Shown: positions 1-8,971, counted from the first letter of the stretch. The stretch is DNA of 64,000 bases from Microbulbifer bruguierae (GCF_029869925.1 NZ_CP118605.1:3066001-3130000); one strand, 5' to 3'. Notes: generated by a model from the letters alone, not told the origin. Numbers and translations: made by a program.

Positions 1-744
1 GGTAATGGTGCCGGCAAAATTACCACAGAGATACAGCGCAAGCTCGGCAATCGCCTCTGGGTTGGTGGTTTTTGCCAGGGGTTGCTTGGCGCCTACCAAC
101 AGGGCGCGGGCAGCGTCCAGATCGACCTGTTGTTCGCGAGCAATTTTTTCAATTTGCGGCTGGATCAGTGGTGTTTCCACCCAGCCAGGGCAGATCGCAT
201 TTGCGGTAATTCCCGCGTCCGCATTCTCCAGCGCCACGACTTTGGTCAAGCCTATCAATCCATGTTTCGCCGCACAGTATGCCGCCTTGTGTTCAGATGC
301 CACCAGGCCGTGCACCGAGGCAATATTGATGATGCGTCCCCAACTGGCGGCGCGCATCGCCGGCAGCAGGTCGCGGCTGAGGAAAAAAGCTGAACTGAGG
401 TTGATGGCCAGAATCTGTTGCCACTTGTCTGCGGGAAATTCGTGGGCGGGCGCGGTGAACTGGATACCGGCATTATTGATCAGCACCGATGGGTTGCCGA
501 TGGCCTCGCGGGTTTCTTCCACCAATTGTGCACAGCCAGCTTCACTGGCAATGTCTGCCGAACTGAAACCAGCGCCCCCCGAATAACCGGAAAATTCGTC
601 GAGCAGCATGCTCGCTGTTTCTGCGTCCGCCAACCCGTGCAGCATGACGTGGTGACCGGCGCGGCCGAAGCAGTGGGCGATGGCCAGGCCTATCCCGCTG
701 GTGGAGCCGGTAACGAGTACGGCGTGTGGTTGGTTCTGCTGCAC
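1..744 (-). CDS. bdhA: 3-hydroxybutyrate dehydrogenase (SDR family), 3' end cut by window edge
   Basis: Translation from the GTG at 744-742 gives 248 residues that run off the left edge. It is a classical short-chain dehydrogenase: TGSTSGIG nucleotide-binding loop near residues 12-19, INNAG near 91, and the catalytic Ser followed by YCAAK. The stretch LINNAGIQ...INIASVHG...KAAYCAAKHG is typical of D-3-hydroxybutyrate dehydrogenase, which interconverts 3-hydroxybutyrate and acetoacetate in polyhydroxybutyrate or ketone-body metabolism. The family is about 255-260 residues, so only some 10 residues are missing. GTG is chosen because a GGGAG ribosome site sits 7 bases upstream and the protein begins just before the Rossmann strand. 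Substrate is inferred from the family; another SDR substrate is possible. Confidence 0.85.
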   Translation of the reverse strand, partial: MQQNQPHAVLVTGSTSGIGLAIAHCFGRAGHHVMLHGLADAETASMLLDEFSGYSGGAGFSSADIASEAGCAQLVEETREAIGNPSVLINNAGIQFTAPAHEFPADKWQQILAINLSSAFFLSRDLLPAMRAASWGRIINIASVHGLVASEHKAAYCAAKHGLIGLTKVVALENADAGITANAICPGWVETPLIQPQIEKIAREQQVDLDAARALLVGAKQPLAKTTNPEAIAELALYLCGNFAGTIT

Positions 745-838
745 GGCAAACTCCCGCAGATATTGGATGCTTATTGTTTCGGGAAATCCTAGCAGCGATA
801 GATGTGACCGGTCTGTATGACCAAGGTATGAAATGCAG

Positions 839-859
839 AAAGCCGCCCGCAGGCGGCTT
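839..859 (-). terminator. Rho-independent terminator of the 897-1271 lipoprotein gene
   Basis: An 8-bp perfect stem (AAGCCGCC / GGCGGCTT) with a 4-base loop lies about 40 bases past the stop codon on the minus strand. It is followed by a T-containing tail (TTCTGCATTT). Confidence 0.7.
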
Positions 860-896
860 CCATTCTTTCATTCTGTGTCGGTTCTGCATGCCGTGG

Positions 897-1271
897 TTAA
901 CGGCGATGATGTCCACCGTGGCTCGGGCGGTGCGATGGGCGATGTGAAGGCCGGTGTGAAGGCCGATGCGAGCCGTGGTAGCCGTGGCTCGGACGGTTGT
1001 GATGATATCCGTGACGGGGATAGTCGTGACGGCGGTAATAGTGACGGCCGTAATAGCGATAATTCCTGGGATAGTACCCGTGGCGGTAATACCTTGGGGA
1101 TGAGTAGTAGAAGGACACATTCCCGGATGGGTAGCTATAGGGGTAGCTGTATGGATAGCTGGAATAGCCCACACTGCTGGAGCCGTAATACCCATCGGAT
1201 ACACAGGCACCCAATGTCAGGGTGCCGAAGACGGTGACGGCCAACAGGCCTTTCTTGATGATTCTCTGCAT
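897..1271 (-). CDS. Small Tyr/His/Ser-rich lipoprotein
   Basis: A 124-residue protein with a type II signal peptide: Lys residues near the N-terminus, a hydrophobic core and the lipobox LGAC with Cys at residue 23. The mature part is low-complexity, first rich in Tyr/Ser/Pro (YPYSYPYSYP), then in Tyr/Arg/His, ending in about four copies of a HRPS unit and a His/Arg tail. The start is the ATG at 1271-1269, preceded by GGAGGT at 7 bases; an upstream in-frame start lacks such a site. Probably anchored in the outer membrane, facing the periplasm. Function is unknown; the His-rich tail could bind metal, but nothing proves this. It lies behind another small lipoprotein gene on the same strand. Confidence 0.75.
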   Translation of the reverse strand: MQRIIKKGLLAVTVFGTLTLGACVSDGYYGSSSVGYSSYPYSYPYSYPSGNVSFYYSSPRYYRHGYYPRNYRYYGRHYYRRHDYPRHGYHHNRPSHGYHGSHRPSHRPSHRPSHRPSHGGHHRR

Positions 1272-1370
1272 AACGAGACCTCCGCTGAGCTCTGACTGAG
1301 AGCTGGATTCCTGCTGCCTCCCGCGAGGCAACTCAGGACTGATAATTTGAGGGGATTTGATCGGTGCGGG

Positions 1371-1643
1371 TTAGCGCGGCTGTTGTATGTGCGAGGTTCC
1401 CGGCATGGGACCACCGCGATACTGTCCACCCTGCCAGTAGTAATTTGGGTGGCGGATGTTGTGGCAGCGGCCATTCTGGTGGCAGTGGTAGTAGCGGCCC
1501 TGCACGCTGTAGTAGCCAGGACGTTTATTCGGATCGACAGCCGTTGTGGTGCCTGTCATGTCTTCCATACTGGTACAGCCGGAAAGCGCCAGCAGCGATG
1601 CTGCCCCCAGCACACCGGCCAGTCCTGTGAATGAGCGCTTCAT
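1371..1643 (-). CDS. Small Tyr/His-rich lipoprotein
   Basis: A 90-residue protein with an N-terminal MKR, a hydrophobic stretch and the lipobox LSGC (Cys 23), so predicted to be lipidated. The mature part is short and rich in Tyr, Gly, His and Arg (YYHCHQNGRCHN, YYWQGGQYRGG), with two Cys residues in the HCHQNGRCH stretch that might pair or bind metal. The ATG at 1643 is preferred over a slightly longer start because GGAGG lies 6 bases ahead of it. It is upstream of, and on the same strand as, the 897-1271 lipoprotein, with about 100 bases between, so the two may be co-transcribed. No function recognised. Confidence 0.7.
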   Translation of the reverse strand: MKRSFTGLAGVLGAASLLALSGCTSMEDMTGTTTAVDPNKRPGYYSVQGRYYHCHQNGRCHNIRHPNYYWQGGQYRGGPMPGTSHIQQPR

Positions 1644-1841
1644 GAAAACCTCCACGCCTGAGGCGGGTGAGAGTGTTTATCTATCGATTTGATTGCCAGC
1701 CCGGGGAAGGCCACAACAAATCGAAACCCAAGTGGAGGCTATTTAAGGGTCGCGGAGGTTGGATCACGAAGATTTGAGGTGAATATCAACAACCAAAAGG
1801 AAATTAAAAGAGGCGGGGATATAAAGTATTGGTGAAATTCT

Positions 1842-1961
1842 GGTGGCGGTGCCGCTACCGGGTGCGCTCATGTGAGACTCGCCGTGAACCCATCCCTGGG
1901 GGCTCTGCACCGCCATCCATGGCGGTGAAGGTCTCACATGAGCGCACCCGGTATCGTCACC
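1842..1961. repeat. Intergenic imperfect palindrome, family copy A
   Basis: A 23-bp arm at 1856-1878 is exactly complementary to 1931-1953, and the ends (GGTGGCGG-like / CGTCACC-like) extend the pairing. The centre carries GTGAACCCATCCCTGGG, the same core as the copies near 21.4 and 36.1 kb. It occupies most of the otherwise gene-free 1644-2016 gap. Confidence 0.8.
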
Positions 1962-2016
1962 TTCGCGAGTCGCCTTTCAGTAAAAAACGGCTATTGGAGC
2001 TTGGTCGAGTATTGTT

Positions 2017-3111
2017 TCAAGCCGACACCAGCTGTTGCAGCTGGTTATCCAGCAGTTGCTGAAGTTTCGGATTCAACCCGGTCACTTCGGCACCCCAGCT
2101 GGTGGTGTGGCACTGGATCCGGTTCTCCAGAGATTCATCGTCCTGCAGTTGCGGGTGCAGGGTGAGACCGCGGGACTGGCTCAGTAGCTGTTCACCGCTG
2201 AAATCGAATTTGTCCGGCCGGGTGGGCAATACCGCCAGTGCCAACTGCAGGCCGGTGGCGCGGCTGGACTGCTGCAGTCCGCGCAGTAACAAGCCCGCGC
2301 AAACCGCGCGGAATGCGGCATCCTCACCGGCAAAACCCAGCCCCACCGCAGGGCCCGCGCTGGGCAGGGGGCGGGCGTCGTAAATACGGGTGAGCAGTTG
2401 CATGCGCTTGTCCAGCTCCGTCTGCAGGTTTTCCAGTGCGCTGCGTGACAACTGATTGCCCAGCTGTGCCCAGTTCAGTGGGCGCAGGTAGAGGCCGGCG
2501 GTTACTTCCGGTGGCGGCTTGGGCTGGGCCTTGGGGACGATCAGCGGCGTGCGCTTTTGGGGTTGGCTGGACGGTAACTGAAATGCCGTCAGGGCGCAGG
2601 CGGCACTGAACGGCAAGGCGAAGATCAGACACAGCAGCAGGCTGGCCCAGGGGTAGCCGACCACCGCCCCGGGCTGGATATTCAGTGCCACGCTGCCGGC
2701 CAGGCTGTCGTGCAGCACGACTGGCTCGGTGATCATCTCTCCCCGCTCGCGCTCCCCCGCCTGGGCCAGGGGGCTCGAATCCACGTCCTGAATGGTAACC
2801 CCGTACACCGCGGGCAGCGCCAGTGTCTGCTGGGCCAGCATCTGCAGGCTGATGCGGTCGCCGGCCACGATCTGTTCCAGGCTCTGGCTCGCCAGCAGTT
2901 TGGCCGCCGCCTGCGCACTGGCCCTGTCGCGGAGCTGCGCGGCTTGTTTCTGCTGGCCATAGGCGTGCCCGAGGGTGGCGAGGCAGAAGCCCGCGAGGCT
3001 CACCCAGATGGTGGCGGCGAGCAGCTGTCGCTGTTGTGTGTGACTCAGGCTGCGCAGCCACTGGGGCAGGTTGCTGAGCAGATCGGACAGGCTGGTGAAG
3101 AGTTTTTTCAT
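2017..3111 (-). CDS. YtjB/Smp-family inner-membrane protein
   Basis: A 364-residue protein with a short cytoplasmic N-terminus, a membrane helix around residues 28-50 and a second hydrophobic segment around 155-178. Between them is a periplasmic domain of about 100 residues (LASQSLEQIVAGDRISLQ...); the C-terminal part, about 165 residues, is predicted cytoplasmic. The architecture and position, divergent from serB, match the Smp/YtjB (AhpA) family, whose E. coli gene is also next to serB. The role is poorly known; work on family members suggests envelope or virulence-related functions. The call rests on synteny and topology rather than on a catalytic motif. About 150 bases separate it from serB. 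Confidence 0.65.
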   Translation of the reverse strand: MKKLFTSLSDLLSNLPQWLRSLSHTQQRQLLAATIWVSLAGFCLATLGHAYGQQKQAAQLRDRASAQAAAKLLASQSLEQIVAGDRISLQMLAQQTLALPAVYGVTIQDVDSSPLAQAGERERGEMITEPVVLHDSLAGSVALNIQPGAVVGYPWASLLLCLIFALPFSAACALTAFQLPSSQPQKRTPLIVPKAQPKPPPEVTAGLYLRPLNWAQLGNQLSRSALENLQTELDKRMQLLTRIYDARPLPSAGPAVGLGFAGEDAAFRAVCAGLLLRGLQQSSRATGLQLALAVLPTRPDKFDFSGEQLLSQSRGLTLHPQLQDDESLENRIQCHTTSWGAEVTGLNPKLQQLLDNQLQQLVSA

Positions 3112-3171
3112 CTTGTTATTGGTGCTGGTGTTGATGCGTGTGCAGAACAGGCTCTGATTTTATCCCACTTC

Positions 3172-3200
3172 TTCAGGGAAAAAAGGCGCCGGGCTATAAT
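3172..3200 (+). promoter_or_regulatory. Putative sigma-70 promoter of serB
   Basis: TTCAGG (3172-3177), 17 bases, then a perfect TATAAT (3195-3200), about 60 bases before the serB start in the divergent ytjB/serB gap. Confidence 0.55.
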
Positions 3201-3259
3201 GCGCGGCCTATGTCCGGGCCCCCGCGGTCTGCCAATCGAAAACCCAGCAAGAGTCAGTC

Positions 3260-4285
3260 ATGGACGCCAACGCTCAATTCCCCGATTTTGCCCCCCTGGC
3301 CACCCTGTGTCAGCAGAGTTTTTCCCTGCCGGTCGCGGAGGCTGTGCCGGCTGCGGTTACCGCGCCCTGGTGCCTCACCTTGCTGGCGGTGGAAGTTGAA
3401 GCGGCGCAGCTGCACAAGCTCGCAGAGTTTTTACGCGAGTGCCACTGGCAGCCGACTGCTGTGGATATTCTCGCCGCCCGTCCCGGGTGCAATGTGGTGC
3501 GCCTGCAGCTGGATGGGGACATCGCTTTCAACGCGGCGCGACTGGCGCTGCTGGAGCTTGGGCTGGAGTTGGGGCTGGAGCTGGTGTTGCAGCAAGGTCA
3601 TACCCAGCGCGCGCCGAAACTTGCCTGCTTCGATATGGACTCCACCCTGATTCAGGCAGAAGTCATCGATGAACTGGCGAAGATCGCCGGGGTTGGCGAC
3701 CAGGTTGCGGAAATCACCCTGTCCGCCATGCGCGGTGAGCTGGATTTCCAGCAGAGTTTCCGCAAGCGGATGCGCCTGCTGAAAGGGTTTACCGAAGCCA
3801 GCCTGGCGGAAATAGCCCCGCGAATTCCCATTATGCCGGGTGCCCAGCGCCTGCTCCTGGCGCTGCGCGCCCTGGGCTGTAAAACCGCGATTCTTTCCGG
3901 TGGCTTTACCTACTTTGCCCACTACCTGCAGGACAATCACCTGGCGGTAGACTTCGTGCATGCGAACCAGCTGGAGTTCGATGGCGGTGCCCTGACCGGT
4001 GGGGTGATTGATCCGATTGTGGACGGTGCGCGCAAGGCGCTGTTGTTGCAGGAGATCGCATCGGATCTGGGACTATCGCTGGACCAGGTAATTGCTGTGG
4101 GCGACGGCGCTAACGATTTGCCGATGCTGTCACTGGGTGCACTGGGCATCGCGTTTCACGCCAAGCCCAAGGTCCGCGCAGAAGCGCCGCAGGCGATTGA
4201 TGGCTTTGGTCTGGATGCGGCACTGTATCTGTTTGGTCTGAGCGACGGTCAGATCAGTGCACTGCTGGAGGCGTCTGCTCAGTAG
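3260..4285 (+). CDS. serB: Phosphoserine phosphatase
   Basis: A 341-residue HAD-superfamily phosphatase for the last step of serine synthesis, phosphoserine to serine. After an N-terminal ACT-like region (to about residue 115) comes motif I, CFDMDSTLI, with nucleophile D125 and acid D127. The cap region EVIDELA and the motifs AILSGGFTYF and GDGANDLPML (Mg-binding aspartates) follow. Length and order match gammaproteobacterial SerB. The stop overlaps the end of the convergent small lipoprotein gene by 7 bases. A good promoter lies upstream. Confidence 0.95.
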   Translation: MDANAQFPDFAPLATLCQQSFSLPVAEAVPAAVTAPWCLTLLAVEVEAAQLHKLAEFLRECHWQPTAVDILAARPGCNVVRLQLDGDIAFNAARLALLELGLELGLELVLQQGHTQRAPKLACFDMDSTLIQAEVIDELAKIAGVGDQVAEITLSAMRGELDFQQSFRKRMRLLKGFTEASLAEIAPRIPIMPGAQRLLLALRALGCKTAILSGGFTYFAHYLQDNHLAVDFVHANQLEFDGGALTGGVIDPIVDGARKALLLQEIASDLGLSLDQVIAVGDGANDLPMLSLGALGIAFHAKPKVRAEAPQAIDGFGLDAALYLFGLSDGQISALLEASAQ

Positions 4286-4461
4286 GGGTGGATGAGGCTG
4301 ACAATGGGGGGCAGGTCAGCGGTCACGCTGGCGAACGGCATCGGTGGCTTGCTGCGCTCGCGCTGGCCGTCCCGATAACAGACCTGCTTGCTACAGGCGA
4401 CCATGGTCAGCAGCAGTGAAATCAGTGCAATGACGGCGAGAAGTCGCTTACCCGTGAACAT
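4279..4461 (-). CDS. Small putative lipoprotein
   Basis: A 60-residue protein with N-terminal Lys/Arg, a strong hydrophobic stretch at 7-22 and the lipobox MVAC (Cys 23), followed by a short hydrophilic tail. AGGGAA lies upstream of the ATG. It is convergent with serB and overlaps its last 7 bases. The recognisable lipobox supports reality; length and lack of homology information keep it tentative. No function assigned. Confidence 0.55.
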   Translation of the reverse strand: MFTGKRLLAVIALISLLLTMVACSKQVCYRDGQRERSKPPMPFASVTADLPPIVSLIHPY

Positions 4462-4576
4462 GGTGGGTTCCCTGTTTGCGATGTTCTGGTCTTCCAGTGT
4501 GATGCCAATTAGACGACGTCAAACCTGAAATGGTTGCGGTGGCTGTTGGCAAAGAGTGCACGAGATTAAGAGAAAA

Positions 4577-4600
4577 GCGCCGGCTACGATAGTCCGGCGC
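4577..4600 (-). terminator. Terminator of the RND efflux operon
   Basis: Stem GCGCCGG / CCGGCGC, followed on the minus strand by TTTTCTCTT, 16 bases after the pump stop codon. Confidence 0.75.
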
Positions 4601-4615
4601 GAACATTAGTGCCAA

Positions 4616-7600
4616 TCAATCCTGTTTTTGCGCCGGGTGAGCGGCATCCAGCGCATCTACCTCCCGCGCCACCTGCCCCGGCGACCCGGTGCGTCTCGCC
4701 AACACGTCGTAGGCCACCGGCACGATGTACACGGTGAACAGCGTCGCCGCCAGCACCCCGAACAAGACCACGGTACCGATCACCGCGCGGGTCTCGGATC
4801 CCGCGCCAGCGGAGAGCAACAGCGGAAGTGAGCCTGCGGCGGTGGTGATACCGGTCATCAGGATCGGGCGCAGACGGGTTTCCGAGGCCTGGCGCAGGGC
4901 CTGGCCGAACGCCACACCCTGATCTCGCAACTGATTGGCGAACTCCACGATCAGAATACCGTTCTTGGCCGCCAGCCCCACCAGCATGATCAGCCCCACC
5001 TGGCTGTAGATATTCAGCGATTGGTTGGTCAGCAGCAGCCCCGCCAGGGCACCGGCCATCGCCAGGGGCACGGTGAACATGATCACCAGCGGGTGCACGA
5101 AACTCTCGAACTGGGCGGCGAGTACCAGGAACACCACCAGTGCGCCGAGCAGGATGGCAAACAGGATGGTGTTGCCGGAGTCCTGGAAGCTCTTCGACTG
5201 GCCCTTGTAATCGATCACCGGTGTGCCCTCGAGGTTTTCATCCACCAGCTGGTTCAGGTAGGCCAGCGCTTCACCCAGCACCAGGCCGTCGGCCAGGTTG
5301 GCGTCGAGGGTGATGGAGCGCACTCTGTTGTAGCGTTGCAGCTGCGGTGAGTCTGCGTACTCGCTGACTTCCACCAGACTCTGCAGCGGGATCAGCGCGC
5401 CGGTGGTGGTGGAGCGCACGTACAGGTTTTCAAGGCTGTCGGGGGTGCGCTGCATGTCGCGCTCCCCTTCGAGGATCACGTCGTACTCCTCGCCGTTGTT
5501 GATAAAAGTGGTGGCGCGCAGGGAGCCGAACATGGTCTGCAGGGTGCTGCCCACATCGCTGATCTGAACGCCGAGGTCCGCGGCGCGCTCGTAGTCCACA
5601 TTGATACGCAGCTGCGGCTGGGTTTCCTTGTAGTCCCAGTCGATGCCCTGCAGTCCCGGGTTGGAGGCTTCGATGGCGGCGTTCAGCTGGTCGCGCCACT
5701 GGGTGAGCTGCTGGTAACTGCTGCCGCCGATGACAAACTGCACCGGCTTGCCGAGCCCGCCGCCAAAGCTCTGGCGCATTACCGGGAAGGCGCGCACGCC
5801 ACTCAGGTCACTCACAGATTCCCGTACCTGGTTCATCAGATCAAACGCCGATGGGCGTTCACCCCAGGGGGCCAGGGTGAAAATCACCATGCCGGAATTG
5901 AAGGTGGCGGAGGTGCCGAAGGAGCGCGGAGAGCGCACCAGCAACCGGCGTACATAGCCCTTCTCCACCAGCGGCATCATGCGCTCTTCGATGGTATCCA
6001 TATATTCCTGCATGTACTGGTAACTTGCCCCCTCGGGACCATTGACCAGCAGGAAGAAGGAACCGCGGTCTTCGCGCGGGGCGTATTCGCTGGGAATCAG
6101 GCGGAACGACAGTGCGGCGAATACCATCACCGCCACAAACACACAGCCGGCGACCCAGTGCTTGCGCAGGATAAAGTCCAGCCCGCCGCGGTAGCGGTGC
6201 TGGATGCGGGTCAGCGCGTTATCCATAAAGCGGGTGGCCGCATTGTGTCCGTCGTTCGGTCGTAGCAGTTTCGCGGCGAGCATCGGCGACAGGGTCAGTG
6301 CGGTGATGGAGGAAAAGATCACCGCCGCAGACATGGTCAGTGCGAACTCGGAAAACAGTCGGCCGATATCGCCCTCAAGGAAGGTGATCGGCACGAACAC
6401 CGCCACCAGTACCAGGGTGGTGGCCACCACCGCAAAGCCCACCTCGCGCGCGCCACGATAGGCCGCCAGCAGCGGCGGCTCGCCGTATTCGTCCATGCGC
6501 CGGAAGATGTTTTCCAGCACCACAATGGCGTCGTCCACCACCAGGCCGATGGCCAGTACCAGCGCCAGCAGGGTGAGCAGGTTAATACTGAATCCGAAGG
6601 CGTAGAGCAGGATGGAGGTGGCGATCAGGGACACCGGTACCGTCACCGCCGGTACCAGAGTTGCGCGCCAGTTGCCCAGGAACAGGTAGATCACCAGGGT
6701 CACCAGAATGACCGCGATCACCAGGGTGGCGTACACCTCCTTGATCGCCTCGGACACAAACACCGACGCATCGTAACTCTGGCTGAGGCGCATGCCTTCC
6801 GGCAGGGTCTTGTTGACCTTCACCATCTCCGCCTTGGCCGCTTCCGCCACCGCGACGATATTGCCGGTGGACTGGCGGGTGATGCCGATGCCCACCATCG
6901 GCTCGCCGTTGCCGCGGAAGGTGGAGCGCTCTTCGGCGGAACCCAGTTCTACCCGCGCCACATCGCCGAGGCGTACCACGTGGCCGCTCTCCCCGGTGGC
7001 TACTGCCAGGCGCGCGAAGTCCTCGGCGCTCTGGAACTGGCGCTGCAGACGCAGGGTGAACTGGCGATCGGTGGACTCCATATAACCCGCCGGCAGCTCG
7101 CGGTTTTCCGCGCGCAGTGCCCGTTCGATATCCGCGCTGGTGACGTTGTGCGCGGTCATCGCGCCGCGGTCTAACCAGATGCGCATGGCGAAGTCTTTGG
7201 CCCCACCCACCCGCACCCGCGCCACACCGTCCAGCACCGAAAAACGGTCCACCAGGTAGCGGTTGGCATAATCGGTGAGTTCCGGCACCGTCATGCGGTC
7301 GGAGGTGAGGTTCAGCCAGATCACCACGTCGTCGCTGCTGTCGACTTTTTCGATTTCCGGTGGGTCCGCTTCCACCGGCAGGTTGTTCATCACCCCGGAA
7401 ACCCGGTCGCGGATATCGTTGGCCGCGCCGTCCACATCCCGGTTGATATTGAATTCGATGGAAATCCGCGAGCGCCCGTCGGTGCTCGAGGAGGTCACTG
7501 TCTTGATGCCCTCGACACCGGCAATACGATCCTCGATCAGACGGGTAATACGGGTCTCGACAATATCCGCGGAGGCGCCCGGATAGTTGGTGTTGATGGA

Positions 7601-7735
7601 AACAACCGGCGGATCGATATCGGGATATTCCCGCAGCGCCAGCCGGTCGAAACTGATCAGGCCGAACACCACCAGCAGCAGGGACAGTACCAGTGCAAAG
7701 ACCGGGCGTTTGATCGCCGTATCACTGATGATCAT
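4616..7735 (-). CDS. RND efflux pump, inner-membrane transporter (HAE1 family)
   Basis: A 1039-residue proton-driven multidrug exporter of the AcrB/MexB superfamily, the inner-membrane part of a tripartite pump. It has the expected duplicated layout: TM1 at residues 12-30, a large periplasmic porter domain, TM2-TM6, then TM7, a second porter domain and TM8-TM12. The proton-relay pair in TM4 (GLVVDDAIVVLENIFRRM) is D401-D402. The N-terminus MIISDTAIKRPVFALVLSLLL and the KTVTSSSTDG segment are more like the MexK/MdtBC-side HAE1 branch than AcrB itself. Its start overlaps the stop of the adaptor gene by 4 bases (ATGA), so translation is coupled. No outer-membrane channel gene lies in the operon, so a shared TolC/OprM-like channel is inferred. 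Confidence 0.92.
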   Translation of the reverse strand: MIISDTAIKRPVFALVLSLLLVVFGLISFDRLALREYPDIDPPVVSINTNYPGASADIVETRITRLIEDRIAGVEGIKTVTSSSTDGRSRISIEFNINRDVDGAANDIRDRVSGVMNNLPVEADPPEIEKVDSSDDVVIWLNLTSDRMTVPELTDYANRYLVDRFSVLDGVARVRVGGAKDFAMRIWLDRGAMTAHNVTSADIERALRAENRELPAGYMESTDRQFTLRLQRQFQSAEDFARLAVATGESGHVVRLGDVARVELGSAEERSTFRGNGEPMVGIGITRQSTGNIVAVAEAAKAEMVKVNKTLPEGMRLSQSYDASVFVSEAIKEVYATLVIAVILVTLVIYLFLGNWRATLVPAVTVPVSLIATSILLYAFGFSINLLTLLALVLAIGLVVDDAIVVLENIFRRMDEYGEPPLLAAYRGAREVGFAVVATTLVLVAVFVPITFLEGDIGRLFSEFALTMSAAVIFSSITALTLSPMLAAKLLRPNDGHNAATRFMDNALTRIQHRYRGGLDFILRKHWVAGCVFVAVMVFAALSFRLIPSEYAPREDRGSFFLLVNGPEGASYQYMQEYMDTIEERMMPLVEKGYVRRLLVRSPRSFGTSATFNSGMVIFTLAPWGERPSAFDLMNQVRESVSDLSGVRAFPVMRQSFGGGLGKPVQFVIGGSSYQQLTQWRDQLNAAIEASNPGLQGIDWDYKETQPQLRINVDYERAADLGVQISDVGSTLQTMFGSLRATTFINNGEEYDVILEGERDMQRTPDSLENLYVRSTTTGALIPLQSLVEVSEYADSPQLQRYNRVRSITLDANLADGLVLGEALAYLNQLVDENLEGTPVIDYKGQSKSFQDSGNTILFAILLGALVVFLVLAAQFESFVHPLVIMFTVPLAMAGALAGLLLTNQSLNIYSQVGLIMLVGLAAKNGILIVEFANQLRDQGVAFGQALRQASETRLRPILMTGITTAAGSLPLLLSAGAGSETRAVIGTVVLFGVLAATLFTVYIVPVAYDVLARRTGSPGQVAREVDALDAAHPAQKQD

Positions 7736-8811
7736 TGGCTGGCCGCTCCGTTTTCCGCTGGTAGCGAAACCGCCTGGCCGTCGCGGATATTCAGCGTGCC
7801 GCGGGTTACTACCTGCTCACCCTGGGAAAGTCCGGCAAGCACTTCCACCTTGCCCAGGTAGCGGTGGCCGATCTGTACTTTGCGGCGCTGCACCATATGT
7901 CCGCCTTCGGTTTTCTTCACCACAAACACCGACTGCTCGCCGGCCAGCGGCACCAGCGCCGCTTCGGGGATGGTCAGCGCTTCCCGCGGATTGCTGATGA
8001 TACGCACCCGCAACAGCATGCCTGGCTTGAGCTGGCCGTCGGGGTTGTCGAGGCGGCCGCGCACGGTAAAGGCGCGGGTCTGCGGGTCCACCCGCGCTTC
8101 GACGATCATGACCTCGCCGTTGAATATCCGCTCGGGGTGGGCCTGACTGACGGCTTCTATTTTCATGCCGCCTTGAATCGCCGACAGTTGTCGCTCGGGT
8201 ACGGTGAAGTCCAGTTTCAGGCGGTCGATGTCCTGAATGGTGGTGATTTCTGTGGTGGGCGTTGCCAGGCTGCCGACACTGATATTGCGCAGTCCCAGCT
8301 GCCCGTCAAAAGGGGCGCGGATAATGCGGTCGTCGATGCGCGCCTGCAGGCCGTCGATCAGGGCGCGGGTCTCCGCCACCTGGGTTTCAGCCGCTTCCAG
8401 CTGTTCGCGGGTGCTGAGGTTTTTGCCCACCAGCCCGCGCAGGCGTTTTGCATCCCGTTCGTAACGCTGCAGTGTGGCGCGGGCTCCGGCCAGTTCTGCC
8501 AGCTCCTCGCCGTGGCTCAGCTCCACCAGCACGTCGCCGGCCTTGACCCGCTGCCCACTGGCAAAATGGATGCGGCTGATATGTTCGGTCACCCCTGCGC
8601 GCAGGGAGACAAACTCCCACGCCCTGGCCGTGCCGAGGGCTTCCACCGGGTTGGATATCTGCTCCAGCTCCACGGTTGCCGCGCGCACCGGCACCGGTGT
8701 GTTGTCGGTGCTCTGGGCCAGCAGAGAAACGGGAGAGGTGACGGTAAGGAGCAACACGCAGCAGGCTGCGATGCGTCTGGATACAGTTCCGAAGGCGCGA
8801 GTCATTTTCAT
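7732..8811 (-). CDS. RND efflux periplasmic adaptor (membrane fusion protein)
   Basis: A 359-residue periplasmic adaptor that bridges the pump and an outer-membrane channel. The N-terminal signal sequence (Arg-rich, then CCVLLLTVTSPVSLLAQ) is followed by a lipoyl half-motif (VSLRAGVTEHISRIHFASGQ), an alpha-hairpin rich in Ala/Glu/Arg (residues about 100-150), the second lipoyl half (RAPFDGQLGLRNISVGS), and beta-barrel and membrane-proximal domains. It is first in the two-gene operon and overlaps the pump gene by 4 bases. A perfect 9-bp inverted repeat 84 bases upstream is a candidate regulator site, although no regulator gene is adjacent. Confidence 0.9.
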   Translation of the reverse strand: MKMTRAFGTVSRRIAACCVLLLTVTSPVSLLAQSTDNTPVPVRAATVELEQISNPVEALGTARAWEFVSLRAGVTEHISRIHFASGQRVKAGDVLVELSHGEELAELAGARATLQRYERDAKRLRGLVGKNLSTREQLEAAETQVAETRALIDGLQARIDDRIIRAPFDGQLGLRNISVGSLATPTTEITTIQDIDRLKLDFTVPERQLSAIQGGMKIEAVSQAHPERIFNGEVMIVEARVDPQTRAFTVRGRLDNPDGQLKPGMLLRVRIISNPREALTIPEAALVPLAGEQSVFVVKKTEGGHMVQRRKVQIGHRYLGKVEVLAGLSQGEQVVTRGTLNIRDGQAVSLPAENGAASQ

Positions 8812-8894
8812 GATGACGGGAAATACCTGATGGTCGAAGGCTTTATTTTGGATTGAGTACAGGAAAGTTTGGCACCAGGTGCAACAACTTTCGG

Positions 8895-8918
8895 GTCTTT
8901 CGAATGCCGTCGAAAGAC
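8895..8918. promoter_or_regulatory. Perfect inverted repeat upstream of the RND operon (candidate operator)
   Basis: GTCTTTCGA, 6 bases, TCGAAAGAC: nine perfectly paired bases with a spacing usual for dimeric repressors. It sits between the RND adaptor start and the M1 peptidase terminator. A weaker repeat GAAAGTT/AACTTTC (8863-8892) lies beside it. Which factor binds is unknown. Confidence 0.45.
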
Positions 8919-8940
8919 GGCAAACGATCTTACATAAATT

Positions 8941-8971
8941 TACCCCCCGCCGTGGGGAACGGCAGGGGGTA
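8941..8971 (-). terminator. Terminator of the M1 aminopeptidase gene
   Basis: A long G/C-rich hairpin, TACCCCCTGCCGT / ACGGCGGGGGGTA with one mismatch, lies about 70 bases past the stop codon and is followed on the minus strand by AAATTTATG. The T-run is poor, so termination efficiency is uncertain. Confidence 0.55.
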
